From: Candidatus Bathyarchaeota archaeon
Lineage (GTDB): Archaea; Thermoproteota; Bathyarchaeia; 40CM-2-53-6; RBG-13-38-9
Direction of reading: 5' to 3'
DNA: 12,995 bases
Assembly: GCA_018396565.1 (NCBI GenBank)
Contig: JAGTQO010000014.1
Location: forward strand, 5,442-18,436
Positions 1 to 6,883 of this stretch are shown piece by piece (within the stretch, counting starts at the first letter, position 1; every line of letters begins with the position of its first letter). The position numbers were made by a program, and so were the translations under genes. The notes below the pieces were generated by a model, which had not been told where the DNA came from, did no database searches, and was given only the letters and a program-made list of their open reading frames with translations.

Positions 1-516
1 GTCTGGGGAGAGGTTGAGTATGATGTCAGATTGCTCTGGCCCCTGTTTCCATCTCCCTCTCATAGGATGTTTCCCTCGACCCATGAATATGCATGATGGC
101 TCAGCCATGTAGTTGGCTATCTCGACTCTCTGTCCATCGACTACGGCGAATCCGTATTGCTGCCTTCTAGCCTCCTTTAATGCTCTTTTCTCCTCTGCCT
201 GCCTCTTCTTCTCTTCCCTACTCATATTCATCTTGAGCTCTTTCTCCCGTTCCAGAAGGCTCGTTATCTCTGAAAAGTCAACGTCTTCAAGATTCAATGT
301 CTCTTTGAGTCCTAGCCTTTCAGAGAAGTCTCTGAAGAAGTTCTTGACGAATACCTTATCCTTGACATAGTCGGTCTCCATCTTCTTCGCGAAAGCAACC
401 GCCATCTCCTCTTGTTCAGAGGTCAATCTCACCCTTCTGCCCTTTACTGATATGTGAAGCCCCTTCGCCTCGTATCTTGGAGGTATTAAGACCCCGTTAT
501 GTATCAGCTGCTTCAT
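1..516 (-). CDS. DNA topoisomerase IB (eukaryote-like), N-terminal part, cut by window edge
   Basis: The reverse strand reads open from an ATG at 516 to the window edge (172 codons). The translation begins MKQLIHNGVLIPPRYEAKG and matches the N-terminal DNA-binding half of topoisomerase IB. The landmarks occur in family order: an HxGVxxPPxYE-like opening, KVFVKNFFRDF near residue 60 (compare the KNFFKDW of eukaryotic enzymes), a charged helical stretch with MSREEKK near residue 100, then YGFAVVDG, and IANYMAEPSCIFMGRGKHP near residue 135. The enzyme relaxes supercoils by nicking one strand through a 3'-phosphotyrosine. The catalytic Arg/Lys/Arg/His/Tyr residues lie beyond the window, so activity cannot be judged. 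The ATG is preceded by a weak AGGTC motif, and an in-frame stop lies 27 bases upstream (544-546). In archaea this family is mostly known from Thaumarchaeota and relatives. Confidence 0.92.
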   Translation of the reverse strand, partial: MKQLIHNGVLIPPRYEAKGLHISVKGRRVRLTSEQEEMAVAFAKKMETDYVKDKVFVKNFFRDFSERLGLKETLNLEDVDFSEITSLLEREKELKMNMSREEKKRQAEEKRALKEARRQQYGFAVVDGQRVEIANYMAEPSCIFMGRGKHPMRGRWKQGPEQSDIILNLSPD

Positions 517-612
517 TGTCTGACCTACAACTGTTCTCTGGTGTTAGATTCCACCGTTAATTCATTGAGCAGAGAAAAAACACTTAAATTAATTACTTTT
601 ATTCTGGTAAGC
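517..612 (-). promoter_or_regulatory. Spacer between cdhE and the topoisomerase gene: likely cdhE terminator and weak promoter
   Basis: This AT-rich gap separates the cdhE stop (613) from the topoisomerase start (516). Read on the minus strand it has a TAATTTAAG motif near 582-592 that could be a TATA box, directly followed by a run of six T (575-580) that could end cdhE transcription in the T-rich archaeal manner. The TATA candidate is about 70 bp from the ATG, so the leader would be about 45 nt. Both assignments are weak. Confidence 0.3.
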
Positions 613-2016
613 CTAAGTTTGCGTCCACTTCTCATGAATAAACTTCTGTATTCCTGATGAGTCGAGGGGGCCGACAAGTATCTTCCAGCCTGTCGCCTCC
701 TCAACTTCTCCACTCAACCTCGCAGCCCTCCCAGGGATTACCATCTTATTATGCTTCAGTTTCTCTCTCATACTTGAATGTCCAAGCGCCTCTGCAATCT
801 TGTCAGCTGTAAGTTTCCTTCCTGCAACCGCACTCTCCACAGATAAGCCTTCAGTGTCAACCACAAGCAGATAACAGTCTAAACCAAAGGATTCGATGTC
901 GGCGGCTACTGTATAATAGGTCAAGGCGAAGTTTGTAGTCATCAGGAGCGGTGAGTTTTCATCAGGCTTTCCGAACATTCTTACCCCAGGCTCCACAGCT
1001 ACAGGTTTCCTGGGATCTGTGTATATATTCTGTCGGAGGATCAGGTTCGGAAGAACTACCCACCCATCCAAGCTGTGCATTATGAGCAGGTCCGCATACT
1101 TCACAATCAACATCGATGCGAGGTAGGCTTCTTTCCACTTCAGAACATCCGGATGGTGGTCTTTCTCCATCCATACAGTCATAGGTACTCCCATTATGGG
1201 GTAACCGAAGAGTTCATCATCATACTTGCATGCGGTCAACCTCAGTGTGCTGAATCTAGTTACCGTTTGGACAACACCATCGTCTGGGAAGGTCCCTGGA
1301 TCTAGAATGATATTCTCACATCCATAATCGTTCAATGTCTTGATGAGAGACCTGAGTTGACTGAGTCCTTCAGGGGCTGACGCCACTATCGGACAGTTAT
1401 ACATGGTGGCTAACTCAGCCATTTCCTTCCAGTTTCTTGCAGTAGCCGCATAGATTAATGGTCTCCTTTCAGAGGATGAAACCAGCCCCGCCTCCATTAT
1501 GTCGGGTTCGGTGGAGCATAAGATGAGAGGTAACTCTGTCATTGATGATATTTTCATCACTGCTTTCCCAAAAGTCTTAGAGTCACCAGATACGCTTCTG
1601 ACAGCTACTGCGTCAAGCCTGAGGCTCTGCCCTATATATGTATAACTTAAGCTCTCAATACTCTTCACTCTTTTCAGAAGTTGGTCTTCAAACATCTCGT
1701 CGTTTACATCTATAGCTATGGCTGTTGGATTATGATAGGTGAATTCGTGTCGGTACAGGACATATTTTCCACCTATCTTCAGAACATGTTCTCCGCTTCC
1801 AATGGAAACTTCTTTGATAGGTGGTTTAAGGATCTCCCATAGTTGGTTGAAAGAGGTTTTATACTTCTCTTGCATGATTGGTGGACACTGGTCTAAAGTC
1901 GCCTCCCTATTTACAAGCTTCGCTGCAAATGCCATACAGTTCTCTTCACCACATTCCCTGCAGTTTGTCATAGGGAGGAGTCGATGAATATCTATTGGGC
2001 TCACTCTCTTCTTCAA
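613..2016 (-). CDS. cdhE: Acetyl-CoA decarbonylase/synthase gamma subunit (corrinoid Fe-S protein large subunit)
   Basis: The product (467 aa) is the large subunit of the corrinoid iron-sulfur protein of the archaeal ACDS complex. With CdhD it binds the corrinoid and carries the methyl group between methyl-H4MPT and the A-cluster of CdhC. The N-terminus shows the 4Fe-4S motif Cys-x2-Cys-x4-Cys-x16-Cys (Cys19, 22, 27, 44, within NCRECGEENC...QC). A TIM-barrel-like middle and a C-terminal corrinoid-binding region follow, as in AcsC/CdhE, and the length is typical. The start is TTG at 2016; a GGTGA motif inside the last codons of cdhD ends 9 nt before it. Only 5 bases separate the cdhD stop from this start, so the genes are co-transcribed and probably translationally coupled. 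It is the last gene of cdhC-cdhD-cdhE. Confidence 0.96.
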   Translation of the reverse strand: MKKRVSPIDIHRLLPMTNCRECGEENCMAFAAKLVNREATLDQCPPIMQEKYKTSFNQLWEILKPPIKEVSIGSGEHVLKIGGKYVLYRHEFTYHNPTAIAIDVNDEMFEDQLLKRVKSIESLSYTYIGQSLRLDAVAVRSVSGDSKTFGKAVMKISSMTELPLILCSTEPDIMEAGLVSSSERRPLIYAATARNWKEMAELATMYNCPIVASAPEGLSQLRSLIKTLNDYGCENIILDPGTFPDDGVVQTVTRFSTLRLTACKYDDELFGYPIMGVPMTVWMEKDHHPDVLKWKEAYLASMLIVKYADLLIMHSLDGWVVLPNLILRQNIYTDPRKPVAVEPGVRMFGKPDENSPLLMTTNFALTYYTVAADIESFGLDCYLLVVDTEGLSVESAVAGRKLTADKIAEALGHSSMREKLKHNKMVIPGRAARLSGEVEEATGWKILVGPLDSSGIQKFIHEKWTQT

Positions 2017-2021
2017 GGTTC

Positions 2022-3236
2022 TTATTCACCAATTATTATTCTCGTCCAATCGTAAGGTCTATCTATCATCTCACGTTTTCCAGATACACTTTTTATAACA
2101 TCTTTTACAGTCTTGACTGCAGCTGGATGCATCATCATGAAGTAGTCGACTCCTGCCAGAAGTAGAGTCAATGCTGTTACGGTCTCCCATATTGGCCCCC
2201 TCAACTCTGAGGGACCCCATTCAGGTGGCATCTTCATCCAAGCCTCCCTCGCAGCCCAAGCGTTTGTTGTTCCTGAAGCCATTGGCTGGGCCAGCTCAGC
2301 ATCACCCATCAAGCCTGCAAGTCTAGTCCTCTCCATTATTGTGTACGCGTAATCTAAGCCGTATCCTAAGGCCGCGGTCGTCGTATCTATGACTATCTGT
2401 TCGGGGGGGAGATACTCGAAGAGCTTCCTGTTAAGTTCCCTAGCCTTATTCATATCCATTGGGGTGAAGGCAATGACTACATGCTCGTTCTTCTTAATGG
2501 ATTCAGCCATGCGTCTGATATCCATGTCGAGGGTTACTGAATTAAAAAGTATCCTCTCGCCCTTGGTTACATCCGCTATTCTTTCGAAAACTTGTAGGTC
2601 CTTATGTGGATCTCCGCATCCCCCAACTGCGATTGGAACCTTGACGGCCTGAAGGATATTCTCAACTGTCTTAGAAGCTTCTGCAGGCGACGTATCTTTT
2701 ACCATTGGATCGATGCTGACCAAATGTAGGTTCACCATTTCAGCATTAAACTTCTCAACGGCTAACTTTGCCCAGGACACAGGGTCTTCAAGGACGTCGG
2801 AGAAGTGTGCTTTGACAGGCTTGGCGAGGGGGATCTTTGTATCGAAGACATCGAGTGATATGACTGGGGGGTGAGGGTTGGAAGCTTCATTCAACTGTAA
2901 TGGGGGCGATGTCTCGCCGCCGATTACCAGTCTTCTGTCTCTGCTACCACCTTCAGCCTTAGTTGCTCCTAAAATCACTTCAGTTATTTTGGCGTTATAC
3001 TTCACATCTGGCGGAGCGTAGCTGACCTGTATGAGCTCAGTTGGCTTCCTCCGTTTACTCTCCTCCTCTATCACCGATGTTATAGGTCTCACGATTTGAG
3101 GTAGAAAGAGTTCAAGTTCATCAATTTCAAGTTCTACGTCATGAAGCTCAATCTCTTGGTATTTGTCCAGTGTATCGAATATGTTCGGCTGGATTTTTTT
3201 CAGGGCATCTCTCAATCTGCTCGTGATCTCGTCCAT
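2022..3236 (-). CDS. cdhD: Acetyl-CoA decarbonylase/synthase delta subunit (corrinoid Fe-S protein small subunit)
   Basis: The product (404 aa) is the CdhD/AcsD TIM-barrel subunit that pairs with CdhE to form the methyl-carrying corrinoid protein. Family-typical stretches include ISLDVFDTKIPLAKPVK (about residue 125), WAKLAVEKFNAEMVNLHLVS (about 155), the glycine-rich VPIAVGGCGDPHKD (about 200) and AELAQPMASGTTNAWAAREAW (about 315). Its ATG overlaps the cdhC TGA by one base (TGATG at 3238-3234). A GGAG motif in the end of cdhC lies about 8 nt upstream of the ATG, which indicates translational coupling. No break or missing segment is visible. Confidence 0.95.
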   Translation of the reverse strand: MDEITSRLRDALKKIQPNIFDTLDKYQEIELHDVELEIDELELFLPQIVRPITSVIEEESKRRKPTELIQVSYAPPDVKYNAKITEVILGATKAEGGSRDRRLVIGGETSPPLQLNEASNPHPPVISLDVFDTKIPLAKPVKAHFSDVLEDPVSWAKLAVEKFNAEMVNLHLVSIDPMVKDTSPAEASKTVENILQAVKVPIAVGGCGDPHKDLQVFERIADVTKGERILFNSVTLDMDIRRMAESIKKNEHVVIAFTPMDMNKARELNRKLFEYLPPEQIVIDTTTAALGYGLDYAYTIMERTRLAGLMGDAELAQPMASGTTNAWAAREAWMKMPPEWGPSELRGPIWETVTALTLLLAGVDYFMMMHPAAVKTVKDVIKSVSGKREMIDRPYDWTRIIIGE

Positions 3237-4558
3237 CAGTGGGCTCCTTCCCTAGTCACTTTTAAGATTACCCTCTTAGCTGAGATCTTTGCACCCTTCA
3301 GGACTATCTTGACTCCCCCACCTACGGCATATGGAATTGGCGTCGGCGCAGGGGTGGTTTCCGCAACAATCTTTGGTGCAACCAGCTCCGGCACCTTCTC
3401 CACTACAGGCTTAACCCATCTATTGATTATCGGATGGTTTTTAGATTTCAGAAAATCTTTCAACTCGTCAATACTGTGGACATCCTTTTCGGTCGGTATC
3501 TTTTCCACCAGTTCTGGGGGGACGAAGTTCAATACTCTCTCCTTTACAGCTGAAGGCATCCACACTATTCTCTTCCATCCACCATCGGCTTGAAGGAACT
3601 TATTCGACCTCATGTATTCGATTGATATTCCATGGAAACCGTCGACCTGCCTTCCGCCTGCTGTTGAGTCGGCCATTGTTGAGAATGGTAAGCCATTTAT
3701 TGTGGGCCCCTTGAAATCTCTATGCACTATGCCCATTCCGTCGACTTCAGGTATGTAGAATGCTATGGCTTCGAAGCATCCGCAAGAGGTATGGGGATAT
3801 TCAAAGGCTGAATACAGGTATACTCTTTCGATCTCACCCAAAGACTTCTCTTTGACAACTTGATTTACCCCCGAAAACTCTCCCTTCAGGGAGTCTAAGA
3901 TTTCCCCTATGTTTATGTTGAAGATAGGTCCTTTGGGATCTACTTTTGAGGCTGCTCTTCCGTCGAACCAACTGATCGCACCGCAATTGGCATATCTTTG
4001 GGGTGTGATTATGCAGACATGGCTTGGTGCGAATGATTGGCAGAGTGTACATCCATAAAACGAGTCTACCTCCTCATCTTTTAGGCCCCTCGCCTTAGCG
4101 TCCCTATTCTCATAAGTCTTCATAGCTTCCTGCTTGTACCCTTTGACCTTTTCAGGATCTGTGATGAAGGTTATTTGTATCTTCTCGATTATAGGCAGTT
4201 CACTTTTGTATAGGCGCATTAATACCTTGGCTAACAGGTTGAAGCTGTTGAAACCTTTCTGGAAAGATTTTTTACTCAATCTCAACCATATGTCATATCT
4301 CTGGTTGAGATGCATAAACCCCTCAATATAATTGCAGTAGTGGTGGATACGTCTCTCAATTACACCTTCGAGATCTTCTTCAACCTGTTTTCCGGAGACT
4401 TCAATCAATATTCCGAGGGGTGAACTGGAGCTTTCGGGCAGATCCTTTATATCTGGACCGATTATGTTTACCTTCCCGTCCTCAACCTGACTTGGATCCT
4501 TCACCTTGACCAGTTCAAATTTATCTGAGATATCTGTTCCACCGAACTCCACATGCAT
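3236..4558 (-). CDS. cdhC: Acetyl-CoA synthase (ACDS beta subunit), reading frame lacking its first ~20 residues
   Basis: This subunit carries the A-cluster (Ni-Ni-4Fe-4S) that condenses a methyl group, CO and CoA into acetyl-CoA. The A-cluster cysteines are present: Cys170 and Cys173 (YGCTLCQSF) and Cys259 and Cys261 (HTSCGCF). They lie exactly 19 below the Methanosarcina thermophila numbers I recall (189, 192, 278, 280). A proline-rich linker near residues 390-405 leads to a C-terminal GGGVKIVLKGAKISAKRV segment, typical of archaeal CdhC. As given, the frame opens at an internal ATG (4558), because a 277-bp duplication puts a stop upstream. Removing it joins this frame to the normal N-terminus at 4590-4916 and gives about 460-467 aa, the usual family length. 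Either the gene is really interrupted or this is an assembly error. It overlaps cdhD by 3 bases. Confidence 0.93.
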   Translation of the reverse strand: MHVEFGGTDISDKFELVKVKDPSQVEDGKVNIIGPDIKDLPESSSSPLGILIEVSGKQVEEDLEGVIERRIHHYCNYIEGFMHLNQRYDIWLRLSKKSFQKGFNSFNLLAKVLMRLYKSELPIIEKIQITFITDPEKVKGYKQEAMKTYENRDAKARGLKDEEVDSFYGCTLCQSFAPSHVCIITPQRYANCGAISWFDGRAASKVDPKGPIFNINIGEILDSLKGEFSGVNQVVKEKSLGEIERVYLYSAFEYPHTSCGCFEAIAFYIPEVDGMGIVHRDFKGPTINGLPFSTMADSTAGGRQVDGFHGISIEYMRSNKFLQADGGWKRIVWMPSAVKERVLNFVPPELVEKIPTEKDVHSIDELKDFLKSKNHPIINRWVKPVVEKVPELVAPKIVAETTPAPTPIPYAVGGGVKIVLKGAKISAKRVILKVTREGAH

Positions 4559-4585
4559 ATCCGGTTTCCTTACTCTTTCTCCTTC
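4323..4585. repeat. Direct repeat, copy 1 (263 bp, inside cdhC)
   Basis: By eye, this segment is base-for-base identical to 4600-4862, at an offset of 277. It covers the cdhC codons from just before the internal ATG to HHYCNYI. Beyond its right end (4586-4589) one mismatch is followed by three more matching bases. The two copies are separated by 14 bases (4586-4599). Confidence 0.95.
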
Positions 4586-4589
4586 CTAG

Positions 4590-4916
4590 TTACAGTTGGT
4601 CAATATAATTGCAGTAGTGGTGGATACGTCTCTCAATTACACCTTCGAGATCTTCTTCAACCTGTTTTCCGGAGACTTCAATCAATATTCCGAGGGGTGA
4701 ACTGGAGCTTTCGGGCAGATCCTTTATATCTGGACCGATTATGTTTACCTTCCCGTCCTCAACCTGACTTGGATCCTTCACCTTGACCAGTTCAAATTTA
4801 TCTGAGATATCTGTTCCACCGAACTCCACATGCATATCCGGTTTCCTTACTCTTTCTCCTTCATAGATTACGCCGACATCGACTGGAATATCGTCGAACA
4901 TGGACATGTCTTTCAC
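4590..4916 (-). pseudogene. cdhC: 5' end of cdhC, cut off by the duplication (108-codon fragment)
   Basis: This frame starts at GTG 4916 (alternatives: ATG 4907 or 4901) and encodes the true CdhC N-terminus, with the family-typical VIYEGERVRKPDMHVEFGGTD. It continues through residues identical to the first 78 codons of the main cdhC frame (to HHYCNYI). It then runs into the 14-bp spacer and stops after three unrelated residues (DQL, TAA). In the intact family HHYCNYI continues as EGFMHLNQRYD, which is what the downstream copy does. The fragment lacks every A-cluster ligand and cannot work alone. It is best read as the displaced start of cdhC. Confidence 0.85.
4600..4862. repeat. Direct repeat, copy 2 (263 bp, inside the cdhC 5' fragment)
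   Basis: Second exact copy of 4323-4585. It joins naturally on its right side to the authentic cdhC start region (4863-4916). Its left edge ends in the 14-bp spacer and creates the early stop. The lack of any difference over 263 bp implies either a very recent duplication or an assembly artefact. Confidence 0.95.
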
Positions 4917-5050
4917 GCTTCAGGAGGATATTTTGAATGATTTACATCACTCTGCTGAGCCATCATATAATGTGTGCTCGGCATCAGGTCTATGTTTTGG
5001 AAAGGCTCTTTATCGTAGAGGCCGAAGCTATCTGTGGCATAGTAGGCCAA
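4913..5050 (-). CDS. Possible small ORF (45 codons) overlapping the cdhC start
   Basis: Upstream of cdhC, the minus strand has a 45-codon frame from a possible TTG at 5050 (or 23 codons from ATG 4984). It ends TATCCTCCTGAAGCGTGA, so its TGA overlaps the cdhC GTG start (GTGA at 4916-4913), the classic coupled-gene arrangement. The translation (containing SFGLYDKEPF and MMAQQSDVNHSKYPPEA) has protein-like composition, but I recognise no family. An in-frame TAG lies 9 bases upstream of the TTG. It could be a small leader gene, the 3' remnant of a lost upstream gene, or chance. The cdhC TATA candidate lies inside it. Confidence 0.2.
   Translation of the reverse strand: MAYYATDSFGLYDKEPFQNIDLMPSTHYMMAQQSDVNHSKYPPEA
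4964..4971 (-). promoter_or_regulatory. Candidate TATA box for cdhCDE
   Basis: On the minus strand this reads ATTATATG, a good archaeal TATA match, centred about 52 bp from the cdhC GTG and 61-67 bp from the alternative ATGs. That predicts a leader of about 25-40 nt. No strong Shine-Dalgarno precedes the GTG; GTGA sits just before ATG 4907, which may favour that start. Confidence 0.4.
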
Positions 5051-5097
5051 ACGTTTCCACTATGGCGTTGTTTTTGGCATATCAAGGCGATCAGTCC

Positions 5098-5130
5098 TAT
5101 TTATTATTTCCCAAATACTCTTTCTATAAG
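5098..5130 (+). promoter_or_regulatory. Candidate promoter of the cooC-like gene
   Basis: Two TATA-like stretches lie upstream of ATG 5158: TATTTATTAT near 5098-5107 and CTATAAG at 5124-5130. The first would give a leader of about 30 nt; the second would make the mRNA almost leaderless. I cannot choose between them. Confidence 0.35.
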
Positions 5131-5157
5131 AGTTGTCGATCTTGAGAGTTGAGTTTA

Positions 5158-5940
5158 ATGGTTCAAAAAATTGTGATTTCCGTCTCAGGTAAAGGTGGGA
5201 CTGGGAAGACAACGATCACTGCACTAATTCTGAAGAGTCTGATCGAAAGGGGTAGCAAGTGTATTCTTGCCGTTGACGCGGATCCTGCAACGAACTTACC
5301 TGATGTCTTGGGGGTGAGGATAGGTCGAACCGTAGGTATGGTTGTCGATGAGCTGAAGAGAAAAGTCGATCGAGGCAAAATTCCACCAACTGTAACTAGG
5401 AAGGAGCTTTTAGAGGGGGGTATAAATAGCGTCCTCGTTGAGACCGACCGGTTCGACCTGCTTGCAATGGGCAGGTCTGAGGGGGAGGGGTGCTACTGCA
5501 GTGTCAACTATCTTCTAGCATCCATAATTGACTCTATTTCAAGAAATTATGATCTGACCATTATGGATATGGAGGCTGGTCTGGAGCATTTAAGCAGGAG
5601 GACCGACAGGGATGTGGACGTGATGCTCATTGTGACTGACGCCTCCAAGATGGGTTTTCAGACAGCTTCGAGAATACGTGAAGTTGCTGAGAAAGTACAC
5701 ATAGATTTTAAGAGTATGTTTCTCGTATTGAACCAGTTCAAGTCAGGTAATGAAGAGTACTGGAGAAGGATAGCTGAAGAAATTGGATTTGAACTGATAG
5801 GTATCATACCTGTGGATCCGAATGTTGAGTACTACAATCTTGTAGGCAGATCTCTCCTCGAGTTGCCCGGTGATTCACCAGCTTACCTTTCTGTAGTCAA
5901 GATGGTTGAACGCTTAGGATTGCTGAATAACCATTTTTAG
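5158..5940 (+). CDS. cooC: CooC/AcsF-type nickel-insertion ATPase for CODH/ACS
   Basis: The product (260 aa) is a MinD/ParA-like P-loop ATPase. It has the deviant Walker A SGKGGTGKTT (residues 10-19, with signature Lys12), DADPATN at 40-46, and a Cys-x-Cys pair (Cys112, Cys114, in EGEGCYCSVN). The Cys-x-Cys is the hallmark of CooC/AcsF proteins, where it binds nickel at the dimer interface for insertion into the CODH C-cluster or ACS A-cluster. MDMEAGLEHL (about residue 140) is the switch II region. The ATG at 5158 is preferred over TTG 5149 because it begins directly with MVQKIVISVSGKGG. It is divergent from cdhC rather than inside the cdh operon as in many methanogens. Its stop overlaps the next convergent gene by 4 bp. 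Confidence 0.9.
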   Translation: MVQKIVISVSGKGGTGKTTITALILKSLIERGSKCILAVDADPATNLPDVLGVRIGRTVGMVVDELKRKVDRGKIPPTVTRKELLEGGINSVLVETDRFDLLAMGRSEGEGCYCSVNYLLASIIDSISRNYDLTIMDMEAGLEHLSRRTDRDVDVMLIVTDASKMGFQTASRIREVAEKVHIDFKSMFLVLNQFKSGNEEYWRRIAEEIGFELIGIIPVDPNVEYYNLVGRSLLELPGDSPAYLSVVKMVERLGLLNNHF

Positions 5941-6812
5941 CTTGCACGGGATATCACGTAATCTGCGATTGTGTCTGATATGGACTTGTCAGTGACTGTT
6001 TGGAGTCCACGCCACCCAGGCTGAGAGTTTATCTCCAGAACAGCAGGTTTTCCCCCTTCATCTATCAGGTCGACGCCGGCTATCTCGCATCCTATAGCCT
6101 TCGCAGCCTTCACGGCGAGTTTCTCAAGGTCCTGTGAGAGCGATATTGGTAAAGCCTTGGCGCCTTTGCTTATGTTTGTCTTCCATGAATCGGCAACTCT
6201 CCTCATGGCGCCGGCAACATTATCGCCGACGACAAATGCCCTTATGTCAGAGGTTCCATGCCAGATATACTCTTGAATATACAGGATCTGTCTCTGGAAT
6301 CTTAACGTTCTGAATACTCTCTCGGCAACATCGTAATTTGATACTCTCGCTGCGCCTATCCCTCTGGATCCAAATATTGGCTTGACTACAACATCTTCCC
6401 CAAATTCTTTGAACGCATCCATTGCTCTTGCCACGTTCTCGGTGACGACTGTTCTGGGGACGTTTATGTCATGCTCTGAGAGGATCGCTAGGGTGTTATA
6501 CTTGTCCGCAGCCTTCTCTATTGAGGAAGGTGAATTTATAACTGTTAAACCTGACCTAGCTAGTTTCTGTAGAAGGTTGAGTCTGAATATTATCTCCTCC
6601 AATGAGCCTCTGCCTATAGGTCTGACTAAAATAGCATCCAACTCGGTGAGTAAGTCTATGTTTCCAACACTTGCAATTGGCTTCAAGCCGACCCTCGCAA
6701 CTATGTCGCCGAAGCTGAAACAGGCGATGTTGGCACCTCTATTTTTGAATGATTTTATTAGCTGTTGTGAGCACCAAGCGTTTCTATTTCTCGTAAGTAA
6801 ACCGATCCTCAT
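5937..6812 (-). CDS. RimK-like ATP-grasp glutamate ligase, MptN/CofF type
   Basis: This 291-aa ATP-grasp enzyme joins amino acids to a carboxylate by an acyl-phosphate. Visible motifs (numbered from ATG 6812) are DVVVKPIFGSRGIG (about 141-153, ATP grasp), QEYIWHGTSDIRAFVVG (about 180-196), AGVDLIDEGG (about 245-254) and VLEINSQPGWRGLQ (about 258-271, with the metal-binding E-x-N). Archaeal relatives include MptN (glutamate onto tetrahydromethanopterin to give sarcinapterin) and CofF (terminal alpha-glutamate on F420). Sequence alone does not separate these, but either fits beside H4MPT and F420 genes. ATG 6812 is chosen over TTG 6818. No Shine-Dalgarno is visible and a TATA box lies about 34 bp upstream, so the mRNA may be nearly leaderless. 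Confidence 0.85.
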   Translation of the reverse strand: MRIGLLTRNRNAWCSQQLIKSFKNRGANIACFSFGDIVARVGLKPIASVGNIDLLTELDAILVRPIGRGSLEEIIFRLNLLQKLARSGLTVINSPSSIEKAADKYNTLAILSEHDINVPRTVVTENVARAMDAFKEFGEDVVVKPIFGSRGIGAARVSNYDVAERVFRTLRFQRQILYIQEYIWHGTSDIRAFVVGDNVAGAMRRVADSWKTNISKGAKALPISLSQDLEKLAVKAAKAIGCEIAGVDLIDEGGKPAVLEINSQPGWRGLQTVTDKSISDTIADYVISRAS

Positions 6813-6843
6813 ATGCAAATCAAACTGATCTATTTCAACATCA

Positions 6844-6849
6844 TTATAA
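6844..6849. promoter_or_regulatory. Shared palindromic TATA box for two divergent cofactor-ligase genes
   Basis: The hexamer TTATAA reads the same on both strands. It is centred 34 bp from the RimK-like ATG (6812) and about 37 bp from the CofE-like TTG (6884). With transcription starting about 25 bp away in each direction, both leaders would be only about 6-12 nt. No other convincing TATA box is seen in this 71-bp gap. Confidence 0.5.
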
Positions 6850-6883
6850 GCCTACTTTCGAGTACTTTTCATGGAGTGGAACC

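Noticed and set aside
113..370. Plus-strand 85-codon frame rich in Ser and Leu
   Set aside because: It is antisense to the clear topoisomerase IB reading frame and has the biased composition of a shadow frame.
3141..3593. Plus-strand 150-codon frame antisense to the cdhC/cdhD junction
   Set aside because: It overlaps two well-supported genes and has no recognisable family features.
4937..5152. Plus-strand 71-codon frame with an AGGAGG at 4923-4928 well placed before its ATG
   Set aside because: The Shine-Dalgarno match is striking, but the product shows no family features, the frame runs over the cdhC promoter and the region before cooC, and no promoter is evident.
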